A stretch of DNA of 64,000 nt, from positions 1,046,501-1,110,500 of the forward strand of contig JARFJB010000102.1 in the NCBI GenBank assembly GCA_036346205.1, written 5' to 3'. The DNA comes from Vesta saturnalis. Taxonomy: Eukaryota > Arthropoda > Insecta > Coleoptera > Lampyridae. The position numbers were made by a program, and so were the translations under genes. The notes beneath the pieces were generated by a model. It was not told where the DNA came from. It was given only the letters and a program-made list of their open reading frames with translations, and ran no database searches. This document shows positions 1 through 11,956 of this stretch, one piece after another. Position 1 is the first letter of the stretch, and every line of letters starts with the position of its first letter.

Positions 1-1070
1 TAAGAATTTTGTAGAAACGCAAGTTTGTTTTGACAGTAACGTGGTGGAGTGGTTTATCAACCACGCTGTTGTGTATGTAAACATTTGTGTATTATTTTGT
101 GCAGGACAATATATATTTATCGTTGACTTTTATTCTGTTGTTTATTTAGCCAGTTATGAGATACATTTGTGACGTTTACTTAATTGGTGACCTAGTTTTC
201 GACAACTTAAATGTAAACTTTGCATATTTTGGATTTTAAGATTAATGAACAACCTGAAAGGTATATTTGCCAGGTTGATTGCAAAATTTTCATGTTAGTT
301 TCGTTTAACGCAGTACACTAATGACGAATCAGCTGTTGATTTAAAATTTTATTAAGTACTAAGAGATGAGTTTTGAGAACTTACTATTTACGAATGTCAA
401 TGATTCAGAAGTATTATAAAAATTAAATTAAATTTAAAAGATATCGTTCATGTTAAATTAAACCTTCAAGGATTATTCTCGTTTGACTGTTTTGCAGCAC
501 TTTATCACTATTATATTGAGTAACAATTATTAAGCCGATGACATTGATTTTTTTGGTTAGAATTTTAAAATTAATTATAGACCATTGAATGAAGAACATT
601 TTATTCATTAATAAGTAGAATTAACTTTATATGTATACGAGGATACGTAGAAAATATAACTGTTGGTTACGTGAATGCAGTTAAATTTGAGTGATAAATT
701 TTGTTTGGAAATTTTGGTATACGAGGTGTATTCAAAAGTTTTAATAACCTGGGTAGTACTAAATATATTTGAGTTTGAGTTGAATTGTTTGGGACGAGTG
801 TTTGTTTAGACCTCGTGTGAGAGTTTACTGAGTAAGCACAATCCTACTTTCCACAATCAAGTAGGGTTAATTAACACCCAGCTTAAGACAATTATTTTAG
901 CAAAGTTTCGATTGTGGTGGCGCCTGTAGACATATTTTCCCGGACTGAGCTGTTTGAATATCGGTGAAAGGTGTTTGAGCGTATTAATCATTCATTTTAC
1001 TTATTATTTCGACCACGCCCATCTCCCTGTTAGCTGGCTTGGCAACCCGCTTACATTAGTAACAGAAACA
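1..1070. other. AT-rich non-coding stretch
   Basis: No ORF with recognisable similarity, no RNA gene and no clear repeat was seen on either strand. Confidence 0.6.
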
Positions 1071-1071
1071 G

Positions 1072-1170
1072 GGACACACAGACACACAGACACACAGACA
1101 CACAGACACACAGACACACAGACACACAGACACTCAGACACACAGACAGACAGACCCACTGCACAGACAC
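1072..1170. repeat. GACACACA microsatellite (period 8)
   Basis: About ten tandem copies of GACACACA, degrading into GACAGACA at the right edge. The His/Thr/Gln-rich and Cys/Val-rich ORFs crossing it on both strands are products of the repeat, not genes. A related GTGTGTCT-type array occurs at 46.6 and 50.3 kb on the other strand. Confidence 0.95.
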
Positions 1171-2385
1171 AAAGAGCCACAGAACCATAGACACTGTGCT
1201 TTTTTTCTAAAGAATCATGATGTAATACGCTAAGATAACTCAAGTGTCTTCAAATGCACCTTACTAAATTCTTCGTAATTATTTATAGTTATTTGAAAGT
1301 CTGGTAAGACAAGAATCCAATAAAAATTGTCAAATATAATACAGAATTCTAAGAATTTATAATTGCAAAATTTTTAGATAAGTATCTATATTTTTTTAAA
1401 TATTTTACTTGGCTTTTTGAATATTTTGGTCAGTTTTAAACGAAGGAATAATTTACTAATTTTATTTGTAATGCTTATAGTTTGGATTTAACACAATACA
1501 TTCAGGTAATACAACATTAGTTTATTTGCAGTAATAAGATTTTGATAGATAAAACTGCAGTCACTTTAGAGAAAGTATAATTAGCAGTGACATGCCTACA
1601 TTTGCATAAAAGCAACCTTCAAGGTTGACATAAAATGAAAACCTCATGAATTAAAATTGAAACTATTATCGAATGCTTCATATATTTTCACATTATAAAT
1701 TGGTAGTGTTTTATTTCTAATACTCAATAATAATTAAATTTAATTGTATATTTTTACGCGATTTAATTTTCCGATTAATAATAATTAAATATTTATTGAT
1801 ACTAAACGCATTTTCTTAATTTTTTAAATTTTGATATACTGTTTTGAAAATAATAAATATATATATTTTAATTATAAATGTACTTATATTTTTAAATATA
1901 TATATAATATATATAATATAATAAGTTTATTTTAAATACGAAGTAATAAATGGATAAATATTTTAATAATAATAATAATAATTTTAACTCAAACAGATTT
2001 TATAAATCCAATAATAGGACAGTAAGTAAAATCGGAAACTAAAACTAAAACTACGTAGTATAACTTAAACTAATGTCTATAGAACACAATGTACAAAAAA
2101 GAAAAAAAAATCTTAACAGAAACAAAGTTTTTATAGAAACAGTTAAACGACAAATTAATATAATTTGTTCATTGCAGGAAGAAAAAGAAAAGATAGAATT
2201 GTTTATATTGATTTACGACTAATACAATTAAAGTTTGACAAACAGTAAAATAGGAGATTTAAACAATGAGTCTGTTCAGGAATACAAATAATGAAAAGTT
2301 TTTGAATTCATGAAGGACGAGAAACGAAAAGGACGCACTTAGAGCTGCAGTAATAAGATTGTTTAATAGACTATACAGTCACTTT
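1171..2385. other. AT-rich non-coding stretch
   Basis: Very AT-rich, with a TA-rich tract around 1855-1925 and a short AAT run around 1960-1982. I see no gene or recognisable element. Confidence 0.6.
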
Positions 2386-2916
2386 AGCTGATCCTATAGT
2401 ATCTGCTAAACCAAATTATATAATTTTGAAAATTTGGTGACAGGGTAATGATGTTAGTAACTCATCTAAAATATTTCAGTTCGTACCACTTCGGTTATAC
2501 CGAAGTTTCGGTACTATCTGTATTTTAAATGAAACACCTATATTAATACTTATTTGGATTCTATGTCGAATTTTAAGGTAAGTTTGTTAAATAAATTTAG
2601 ATACGAAATTTCAGTCGTTATTAAAAAACATTTTTTAAAAATTGACAGATGCGGTCTTAGTAATAACTCGTTAATTGTTCTGTTCCTGTCAAACAATTTG
2701 AATAAAACTTTGAGTGTTGTAGGCAAAGGTTTATTGCAACAGTCTAAAAATGACATTTGCATTTTTCATAAAAATAAAATTATGAATGTCTAACTGACTA
2801 TCAAAAATGCAAGTTACTCAAAAAATCAAATGGAAACCCTATTTTTATTACTCAGATTGATTTAACGTCAAAAATTAATAAGTTTGTTTAAAACTTTATT
2901 TGCCTAAACGTAACAG
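2386..2916 (+). repeat. left inverted-repeat arm
   Basis: Mirrors 4942-5484. It contains the module AAATGGAAACCCTATTTTTA near 2829 and an ACACCTAT-type module near 2533, both of which recur in other elements of this window. Confidence 0.85.
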
Positions 2917-4941
2917 TTTCATACTTATTATCAAAAAGTACCAATTTTAAAATTTGTGATAAAAATGAGCTTTTGCTGTAATGTACTCGTTCAGTAATAC
3001 AATAAAATTTAAAAAGACATATTATCAAATGCCGTGCAATGTTTATCATTCATCATCGTCAAACACATCATCCATATTTACTTGAGCAGGGCTATAAGAA
3101 GATAATTAAAATTTAAAAATAAAAACAATCATATACTTACATTCCACCAGTTGTACAGCTTCAACAAATTATCGTACTTTCCATCGAATCGATATTATTA
3201 TTCCAAATTCTATGATTTCAATATTGTGCTTTATCAACAATTGGTCGGTTAATAATACCACTGAAACAATCCCAAAATTGTTAGCTGATAAAGATTCCAT
3301 AGCGATATGATGCTCTTCAAAACAGAACAAATTAACTGACCCTGCACGCTTTTATACTATTCTTTCAGGTAGGCTAATTTCAAGTAGGCTTCAAAACCTA
3401 TTTAATAACTTCAAGGTCAACTTTTTCATGTTAAAATTTTCTGGTAGAATAAGTATGCTGTTGTAAAATAAGTTTCATAACAACTTCAATAATTTAAAGG
3501 CCAACTTGTTTCTCAAGGTAAAATAAGTATGATATTTATCTTCGAATGATCTGAAGGTGAAGTCAGGTAATTAATTTGTACATAAAGAAAATTGGCATCA
3601 AAAAATTAATAATTTTAATAACGTTTTATTTTAGCTAAACGTTTTATAACCAATCATTACGGTATAAAACACTTAGTTAAACTAGATCAGTCGTTTAACT
3701 TCATTGAAAATAATTTTAATTAAAATGTAAAATACACTAAAACTAATCATCATTTTATTACAGAGCAGTATTCTGTAGTAATCTTTAAAACACTTTTTAT
3801 TGTTATATTTCAGATTTTATGGAAATAATTAAAAGTCTATTCTGTCTGGACTGATCCTCATAATTAAGTTTTTAAATCAAATTTAATCATTTTAATATCA
3901 AGGCATTGTCTTTTTTAATTGTATATTTACAGAAATCCACTAGATAAACATTTTCGAAACACTATGTGTTTTAATGACCTTGCAATTAGGAACAGCTGAT
4001 AGCTCCATTAAATGAAGTTAATTAACTTTTACACGATCGAGGTAAATAAAAATGCAGTAAACAATTATATAAACTCGTGAATCATTATTATTTCGTTATA
4101 AGTTAAGAATAGAATTACAACCGGTAATTAAAAGGAAGTGTAAAAACATTTTAAAGCTAATTATACAATACTTTATAATAAAACCTATTACAATTACATT
4201 TAAACAAAAAATGCTATCTATTCAGAATTATAGTATAGATAAACATTAATACTTGTTAATATCAGTATTGAAAAAATTTTAAAATTCAGTTAAATTACAT
4301 ATAACATGACCGATAATGCTACTGAAAGCTAAAATAGTTTAAAAGTATGCTGTTGTAATTTCGTATATAAACGCGCTGTGTATTAATAGAAATATTTTCA
4401 ATAACATTTTCTTAGTATAATAGACATAAACAGATACACATGAGTATTAATAGAAATATCCTTAATAACATTTTTCTTAACATTATAACCTAGGGTTAAA
4501 TTCAATCATTGAAAAGATCTAATTATAAATCCAGTTAGAATACCCGAGCTGAGAAAAACAAGAGAAATGATCTACCAGAAACAATAAGCTTAAATACAGT
4601 AGACTTCAGACAAATACAGCTAAGCAGAGACCAGATAAATACAGTCCTCACGTTAGCAACATAAAAAGTCCTAGCTGTCAAAAGGTCCTTAATTAAGGTT
4701 TGAAAAATAACCAAAAGAAATCATAAAATAAGGTAATAAATACGGTCCTTCACATAAGCTAATAAAAACAAAAAAGTCCCTAATACTACCAATAATAATT
4801 AGGGTTTAAAATAGCTGTCAAAAGGTCTTTAATTAGGTTAAAATTCCATCAAGAGTTGAAAATACACGCTATAGTAAGCAGTAAAAATAAGTGGAAAACG
4901 CGATCACGTAGTATAAATCTTCACTAAAAAGAATGTACTAT

Positions 4942-5484
4942 TGTTACGTTTAGACAAATAAAGTTTTAAACAAACTTACCTTAATGTTTGACGTTAAATC
5001 GATCTGAGTATTAAAAATAGGGGTTTCCATTTGATTTTTTGAGTAACTTGCATTTTTGATAGTCAAGTTTAGACATTCATAATTTTATTTTATGAAAAAT
5101 GCAAATGTCATTTTTGCAGACTGTTGCAATAAACCTTGCCTACAACACCTCAAAGTTTTATTCAAATTGTTTGACAGGAACAGAACAATTAACGAGTTAT
5201 TACTAAGACCGCATCTGTCAATTTTTTAGAAAAATGTTTTTTTAAAACGACTGAAATTTCGTATCTAGTTTATTTAACAAACTTACCTTAAAATTCGACA
5301 TAGAATCTAAAATGTATTAATATACGGGTGTTCTATTTAAAATAAGTATACCGACTTCCGGTATAACCGGAAGTGGTACGAACGTGAAAATATTTTAGAT
5401 GAGTTAGCCCTAACATCATTACCCTGTCACCGAATTTTCAAAATTATAGTAAGTTTGGCTTAGCAGATACTCATAGGATCAGCT
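4942..5484 (-). repeat. right inverted-repeat arm
   Basis: Inverted copy of 2386-2916, with small indels. It carries the palindrome-like CTTCCGGTATAACCGGAAG around 5355. Confidence 0.85.
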
Positions 5485-5599
5485 CCCAAAGGCGGACCCT
5501 GCAGAGAAACGCGATACCATTCATGATTGGTCTGGAATCCAGTGACAAGAAGTGCAACGTAGATAAAACATTTTAAAGTGCAAAAACTTTAAAAACTTC

Positions 5600-6400
5600 C
5601 TCTAAACAGTCTCCAAGGCAGTTGTGCGAATGCTATAAACCGGATTATAAATTAAAGAGCAGTATTCAAGTTTAGATCGAACTAGATAAAAGTATAGCGA
5701 TTGAAGTGCCAATTGATTCAAAATATCTTTACTATTACGAAAGATAAAGCCCAGAAAACGGTTTGCTGAACGGCATACTTGACTTATATGGTCGGAGAAG
5801 GTACATTTACTGTCATATATCACACCTAAATGTTTTACTAATTTGCACTTGTATTAAAATAGAATTAATCGAATAACTGATTATGACTGGATTAACTCTA
5901 CGAGTGTGTGTAATTACTTTACACTTACTTACATTCAGTGTTACTAAATTGTTATCGCACCAATCTGATAATAAATTGATATTTTTTGAAGTTCTAGACA
6001 CTCCCTAGAATTATTTATCGATGAATACATTTTGAGATCATCAGCAAACAATAACTTACGACAGCGCAATACATCAGTTAGATTATTTACAAACAGAACA
6101 AACAGCATTATAATAATTAAAGTTGTTAAATGTAATACACTGAAGGTGAGTTTCAAGATAAGATCTGAAGAAGTTTAAAAGGCTATAGTGCAATCCATAA
6201 AATTCCAGCTTATCGATTAAGATGCTGTGTGGGATATGATCAAAAGTCTTAGAGATGTCTGTGTATACAATAACTTGTCCTCTTTGATAAAATACTTCAG
6301 ATGTATACTGACTAAAGCATGTCAGATTAGTAACAGTAGATTGCTTGTTCATGAAATCATGTTGATCCTCGAATATATAGTTCCTAGTGTTCCTACTACA
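5600..6400 (-). pseudogene. non-LTR retrotransposon reverse transcriptase relic
   Basis: Reading the minus strand, consecutive short ORFs in shifting frames give the middle and C-terminal half of a LINE reverse transcriptase. In order they are an STVTNL..FSQY segment, the palm motif A region (YTDISKTFDHIPHSIL), a LFADDLKMY catalytic box (the YADD equivalent) near 6035, a region with an NVSKCK motif, and a thumb segment with RSKLEYCSLIYNP. At least three frameshifts and a missing 5' part show it is dead and 5'-truncated. The motif style fits the Jockey/CR1/I group of insect LINEs; the clade is an inference. No intact endonuclease or gag was found. Confidence 0.8.
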
Positions 6401-6762
6401 ATTACATGATTACGTGAAACTCGTAAGAAAATGTAACCTAATTACGGTTTTAATCAAATTGGAAGTTATTACCAAACTAGTATTTGTGATCAAACAAGGG
6501 AGTAGCCGTTGTGACAAAAAGGAGAGTAATTGTTATGGTTAAAGCAACCTGTTGATTAAGAGTGTCTGCAACTGTTGTGATCAAAATGGCCGTAATGGGC
6601 CACACCTGCTGTTGGTTCTTGTGAACATAGTCACCGCTATGATTATGACAGTAAAAGTGACTAATTCTCTTCTCAATGTTAACATTAAATCAATACGGTC
6701 CACCATTGGGTTGCTTGCTATCATTAATGAGGGATGCATTACGTTTGAAAATAAAGAATAAG

Positions 6763-6798
6763 GCAACGTTTTTAGATCTGAAAAAGGCTTTTGATTGT
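6763..6798 (+). pseudogene. 12-codon scrap of a LINE reverse transcriptase
   Basis: The plus strand reads ATFLDLKKAFDC, a good match to palm motif A of LINE reverse transcriptases. Nothing recognisable flanks it. It may be the remnant of a second LINE or chance. Confidence 0.3.
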
Positions 6799-6869
6799 GA
6801 AAAATTTTAAATATTGTAATTTTGATTTAACGAGTTTGCCATGTAAACTTCAGCTGCCGCAAAGACAGT

Positions 6870-7000
6870 AGCTCATTATGAAGGAGGGGGCGGGCATGGA
6901 TTAGTACCCAGAAGGAAATCACACAAAATGCGCACCCCAACAGCTTTAGAAGCTGTCAATTAGTATAATAATTTTCTGAATCAGTTAAAGTTTTGGTAAT
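6870..7000 (+). repeat. dispersed repeat, second copy near 20.46 kb
   Basis: The segment with GGGCGGGCATGGATTAGTACC.. down to the AGTTAAAGTTTTGGTAATTAA stretch parallels 20,455-20,575, directly outside the right arm of the foldback structure. It is therefore a dispersed family, not unique DNA. Confidence 0.6.
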
Positions 7001-7140
7001 TAAAATAAATTATAATCTAGTGCAGTCTGTACAGAACAGGTTTTATTATTATTAAAGTTATGTGGTCATAATACTACAACAAGTAAGAATCATCACAAGC
7101 TTTTGCTGTATTTGTTACAAACTAGGGAAGGCTTGGAAAT

Positions 7141-7437
7141 GAGAGTTAGATTAGCAATAAATGGAATTACTGAATTGCAGTCAGGCAATTTGCTTCGAAG
7201 TACTATTAGAAGAATTGGACTATGCGTGGAAAATAATGCTCAACATTTTGGAAATTTGTAAACTTCAGAGTGGCGAATTATTACCAAAAATCCATACACA
7301 ATTGGTCCTCCTACGTATAATCTTGCAAAACATCTTACATTTTTATTATAACCTCATATAGGTAAAACACCCCATTACATTAAAAATTCTGCCAACTTTG
7401 TTGAAAAAATGCATAGTTCCAAAATTGAACTGTGAAC
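7141..7437 (+). pseudogene. transposase C-terminus fused to Penelope RT fragment (duplicate unit 1)
   Basis: The first about 145 bp parallel 7650-7795 and encode the C-terminal tail of a DDE transposase (RVRLAIN..ELQSGN). It runs directly into Penelope-like reverse transcriptase sequence: an LPKIH motif, then in another frame PPTYNLAKHLTF, a stop, and IGKTPHYIKNSANFVEKM. The same transposase-to-LPKIH junction recurs at about 7790, so a chimeric unit has been tandemly duplicated. The Penelope part lacks the segment between LPKIH and the PPTYN motif. Confidence 0.7.
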
Positions 7438-7800
7438 CATATCTGCAAACTCTTTTTGAAGATTTCTTGGATAAACTGCCTCCAAATATTCATCCAATAA
7501 GTTTTCAACAGGATGGGGCTCCGCCACATAGTAGTAGAGTTGTGGTAAGTTACTTGAATGGAAGGTTCAGAGAAAATTGGATGGTGACAAATGGGCCAAT
7601 GCATGGCCTCCGAGGTCACGGGATCTTATGCCATTGGATTTTTTCATATGAGAGTTAGATTAGCAATAAATGAGGTTACTGAACTGCAGTCAGGCAATTT
7701 TATTCGAAGTACTATTAGAAGAATTGGACTACGCGTGGAAAATAGTGCTCAGCATTTTGTAAACTTCAAAGTGGCTAAATATTACCAAAAATCTATACAC
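7438..7800 (+). pseudogene. DDE (mariner-like) transposase catalytic fragment
   Basis: A fragment of about 85 residues holds the second catalytic Asp block (FQQDGAPPHSSRVVVSYLN). It is followed by a degraded WP-PRS-DL-PLDFF block spread over two frames, then the C-terminal tail that also occurs at 7141. The N-terminal DNA-binding domain and the first catalytic Asp are absent. It is flanked on both sides by Penelope sequence, so it is either inserted in, or recombined with, a Penelope-like element. Confidence 0.75.
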
Positions 7801-8926
7801 CTAATATTGCTTTAAGGCCTATTGTTTGTGCATTTGATTACATTAAAAATTCTGCCAACTTTGTTGAAAAAATGCACAGTTCTAAAATTGAAGAGGGTGA
7901 TATAATGGTCAGTTTTGATGTTGTTTCACTTTTTACAAAAGAAACTAGTGAATATATTGATCACCTTTTTCCCAAGGATATAACCATTGTTTTTCAGCAC
8001 TAACTTACTACAACTTATTTTCAGTGGAATAGTAAATTTTATCAACTGATTTATGGTGTAGCAATGCTTAGTCCTGTCATAGCTAATTTTTACATGGAAA
8101 TATTTGAAACAGCGTTACAAAATACACCTAAAAAACTAAAACAGTTTGGTATACATATGTAGATGACACATTTGTTATTTGGAGACATGGAGAAGAGGCA
8201 TTGCATGAGTTTTTGGTTTTTATAAATGGTATACATCCTAGCATGGAAAAAGAAACTAATGGAAGTTTACCATTTCTTCACATATTAATATATAAGAATA
8301 ACAATTTCTATCTTTTAAGGTTTATGGAAACCGACACACACTGGTAGATATCTTCATACATTATTCAACCACCATCCATATCAAAAAATTAGTGTAATTA
8401 AATCTTTAGTAGATCGGGTAAAACGAATTTGTTACCCTGAATTTTTGAATGATGAATATAAATATTTAAAAAAATCCTTACAAGATAAAGGATGTTCACT
8501 AACAGATATAAATCATATTATTATACCTTCTAGACATAACCTTTAAGAAAAACCAGTTCTTAACGGTGGTACTGCTTTTATTCCTTTTATAGCTAATGTT
8601 ACAGATAGAATTGAAAAAATCCTAATTAAACATGGCACTAGGACTATTTTTAAACCTACAAGAAAAATTAAAGAACATTTAAGATCACCTAAAGATGTTT
8701 GAAACCCATTATCATCTTCCGGAGTGTATAAATTATCTTGTTCTTATGCAAAAGTATACATTGGAACCATAAAACGTAGCTTTGATACAAGACGTAAAGA
8801 ATACATGAGATTTTGTAAATTAGGTCAACCAGAGAAGTCTGCCCTGAATAACGGAAATCATGACATTCAATGTGACACTACGGAAATATTGTCAAAACAA
8901 ACTCATTATTATGTTCGTTTACAATA
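7785..8926 (+). pseudogene. Penelope-like element: reverse transcriptase and GIY-YIG endonuclease
   Basis: Across several frames the plus strand encodes the RT of a Penelope-like element. The order is an LPKIYTPNIALRPIV segment, YIKNSANFVEKM, the palm stretch MVSFDVVSLFT (motif A), a degraded AMLSPVIANFYME block, a broken YVDDT-like box around 8155-8170, WKPTHTGRYLH and VIKSLVDRVKRICYP. A GIY-YIG endonuclease domain ends the protein at 8724-8926 (VYKLSCSYAKVYIG then RR). Several stops and frameshifts make it a pseudogene. Penelope-like elements reverse-transcribe their RNA at nicks cut by this endonuclease (established for the family). About 25 residues after RPIV are missing relative to the other fragment at 7.3 kb. 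Confidence 0.85.
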
Positions 8927-9580
8927 ATTTTAATAGACAAGAAGAAAATCTCCGTTTAAATAGGTTTTGGCATCTTATAATTTAAAAAAGGCATAATGAT
9001 TTTGGTTTTGACTTTTGGTATGTATAGGTTTTTTGCTGTGTTTTTCCTAGACCTTGAAGCAAATGCTTTACCAATTATATGTTAAATTACCACAGCGTTA
9101 TAATTTAAGATAAGTTGCACTTATTGTCAATGCTATTTCTTTGTTAGATTTAACTGGATTATTTTAATTGAAGTCATGTTTATATTTGTGAATGCTATCA
9201 TTTTCAAATTGAAGTTTTTCACAACTTCACACTTACACCAAAATTTGATTAAATTTTGTTAAATGTGTTTTTTTGGCTGACATTTTTCATTGTTAGCCTT
9301 CAACCGTTAGAGGGTGTTCTGATTTGTCATCTTTAAGACAGTTTAACAATATTTAATTTTTAATGATTTGGTTATTTTTTACTAAAATTTAATTCTATAG
9401 TTGGCTATATTTTTTCTCAATCTGTTATATTAATAGCAGGCTGATATTTATGTTTTAATTTTTCAACTTTCGTAAAATTGTTCTTTAACAATTTTGATAG
9501 ATAATATTACTATTAACCAAGATAACTGTAAGTGTTATCGAAACGTTTGAATTGTATAATATAAAATACACCATTAAAAA
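8927..9580 (+). other. probable 3' region of the Penelope-like element
   Basis: AT-rich DNA directly after the endonuclease stop, ending in ATCGAAACG and an A-rich stretch around 9538-9590. There is no ORF. Assignment to the element is by position only. Confidence 0.45.
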
Positions 9581-11679
9581 AAACTTAAAAAAGATAAGTG
9601 TTTTATTAGGATTATTTGTGTTTATTATTTTTTAATACTTTGTTTAGTGGTCAAAATTGTGCTTCAAGTTGTTTTCTTTAATTTCCACTGACTAATAAAT
9701 ATTTTTGTTGTAAAGGTATTGCTAATTAAAAAATGTTTGATTTAGGATATTAGAAAAATGCATTCTAGAACGGTATTGGAACCCAAGTACATCAGAGTTA
9801 TGGAGTTCGAATTCTGTTACACTATACATTTTTCGTAATACTCCTTCTTTCTATGAATCCGTTGAGTGAGAAATAAAATTTTAATTAATGTTGTTAATTT
9901 ATAATGTCTAAATCTGCTAACAATTTTAATTAAAAATATAAAATGGCTTAACAATGAATCGTATTGAGTAAAAGTGAAGGATAAATAAATAATTTACACT
10001 TGGCTGAAATTTAAATTTGATGTTTCCATCTTAGTTTTTATGATACTGGGAATTTAGCTTAGAATTTTTTTTACAATTTGAAAATTATACAAAGTCTCTA
10101 CAGCGACTGATTAGAACGAAATAAATGAGAATAAGAAACACAAAATTGTGTACAGGGACCTTTAATTTCGTAGCGGAATAAGCAGTAGTAAATGCAATAA
10201 AATAGTTTTCGGTAGCCATTTAAAAAACAAACGCCATTTTGGTATACATGGCTGAAAGAAGAAATTCAAGGGGAATCAGGTGTGTTCAAAACTGTACAAG
10301 GTGACATTTAAAATAATAAAGTAAAAGGCACTCCCGGGAAACCGGAAGTGCAAACATAGTTTAGTTTGGACAAAAAAAAGGCCAATCACTCATTATACGA
10401 GCCTACAAATCTTAAAATAACTTATTTCTAAATAGCAAGCTACGGGGGTGTTAGATGTCTCTTGTGCAGCCGGTGTATACATTTTGTAAGAATTAAACGA
10501 AAAAATCAGGTTCAAGTAAAATTAAGAGAATATTCTATGCTTCCAAAGTACATAACTGTAAAATCACAAACAAACAGGTTAGTAGCAACTGAATGCACAA
10601 GGTGAAAAAAATTTAAGAACGCGATTAGGCGGATGCGCCAAATCAACATTTGATATGATAAATGTTTTCATATTTCACTTGTAACGAGCTGTTAAACTAA
10701 AACATTCTGCAAACACAAGAATTAGGGGATCTTCGTGCTTAGTGACTTCGTTTGAAGAATAATTCCTATAAAAGGATCATATTTCTAGATGTGGGAGCAA
10801 GAATTTGTCAACAAGAGCTTACGACGATTGTAAGAATATGTCCCTTATTTCAAGATGTTGGGCCAATGACCTGTTAAAAGGACCTCGGAAATATTAGCAG
10901 TTGAAACAGGATGAACAACACAAAGCTCTTTAATACGTGGTAAAAAATGAGCCTAGGCCCATACAAGAATTGCTTCCAGTAACGGCTAACCCCCATTTAG
11001 AAAATTGTACCAGTTTTGTAAAACCAGTCACTAAAAGAATGAGCTGAAGAATTACTATAAAGTAGATTAATAAAACATTCTTGTAAAGAGGTCATATTGG
11101 TATGCTTACTACCGACAGGTGCGGAAATTTTACTAAATGAACCTCTAAGTTCACTAGTTGAATTAGCAACAGGCCTTTGGTTTTGAATATCATCATTTTC
11201 CTGAGTTGGATCACTTTCTTGTGGAAAAGTCATACTTTTGAAAATGAAAAGATTCATGGCGTTCACTCACACGATCAATGATTTCCAAACACTGTCAAGT
11301 AAGAAATTAAAATTATGAAAGTAATTCATTATCAACGAGTTAAACAAGAAATTAGTAAATAATGTCTAACCAACTCATGAGGTTCTTCAACATTTCAAAG
11401 ACATTCATTAGGTTCCTTATGAGATTATTAATGTTGGATTTAAACGTTTAATTGCAATTTTGGAGTGAGGGAGTTTACGCTTCTGATCTACGGTTAACAA
11501 TTTTGTATTCTAATTCAAAAGTCAACTCATTCGTTCGTAAAACCTGTACGTTCACATTGCAATATTTAAAAGAATAAAAGTGACAAAAATAACTGTTACT
11601 ATTAGCAATTAGTCTTTTAAATTAATTAATAATTGTCAAATTAAATAGGTATCGAAACTTTAGTTTCTGTTTCGGTCGG
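9581..11679. other. unrecognised stretch with one short ORF
   Basis: About 2.1 kb without recognised genes. A minus-strand ORF at 10,997-11,266 (89 aa) has no motif I can name. It could be the start of a gag-like frame if the primer-binding-site-like sequence at 11.68 kb is real, because it lies about 410 bp inside that site in the right orientation. That is inference only. Confidence 0.4.
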
Positions 11680-11697
11680 GTCCCTCGTTGGGCTCCA
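11680..11697 (-). other. possible LTR-retrotransposon primer-binding site
   Basis: The minus strand reads TGGAGCCCAACGAGGGACC, close to primer-binding sites complementary to the 3' end of insect tRNA-Lys (which start TGGCGCCCAACG). One base differs inside the first six. No LTR pair was identified. Confidence 0.35.
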
Positions 11698-11770
11698 AAT
11701 CTTTGCCACTTGAATTTCCCAGAATACAATAAACTATCGCGGTATCCAAGCTAGCGGTCATTGTGTAGGA

Positions 11771-11956
11771 GGGAGGAGTAGAAATGGAGCACCTCGCCTT
11801 TTACTTTTGGGACGTCATTTGACCTTGGGAATTTCCCAAGGCCTGCCACGTGGTTGACCACTCTTTCAACTTGAGAAAGTTGTTTACCTTGAGAAAGTTG
11901 TTTACCTTGCGAAAGTTGTTTACCTTGAGAAACAGGCTTACCTTCAAAAAGCTGTT
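11771..11956 (+). repeat. left arm with 18-bp minisatellite
   Basis: Unique-looking 95 bp, then about five copies of TTGAGAAAGTTGTTTACC (11,866-11,956), the last ones diverged (GAGAAACAGGCTTACC, CAAAAAGCTGTTT). It ends exactly where the 16-bp satellite starts. It contains an extra GGGAATTTCCCAAGG stretch not present in the right arm. Confidence 0.85.

Larger units (their letters stand above)
2386..5484. mobile_element. 3.1 kb inverted-repeat element without transposase
   Basis: Two arms of about 531 and 543 bp are inverted copies of one another, still alignable along their whole length. They enclose about 2 kb of AT-rich DNA with no ORF of note. The outer ends read AGCTGATCCTAT.. and the mirror image. 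Such structure fits a non-autonomous DNA transposon with long terminal inverted repeats or a foldback element. No convincing target-site duplication was seen, so the true ends may lie slightly further out. The ORFs inside the arms are mirror shadows of each other and are not genes. Confidence 0.75.

Noticed and set aside
2550..2793. Short ORFs in the inverted-repeat arm
   Set aside because: Mirror shadows of each other; the inverted arm at 5.0-5.3 kb breaks them; no motif.
9795..9825. tRNA-like B box (GAGTTCGAATTCTG) as tRNA gene or SINE
   Set aside because: Only a partial match, with no A box at the right distance and no cloverleaf.
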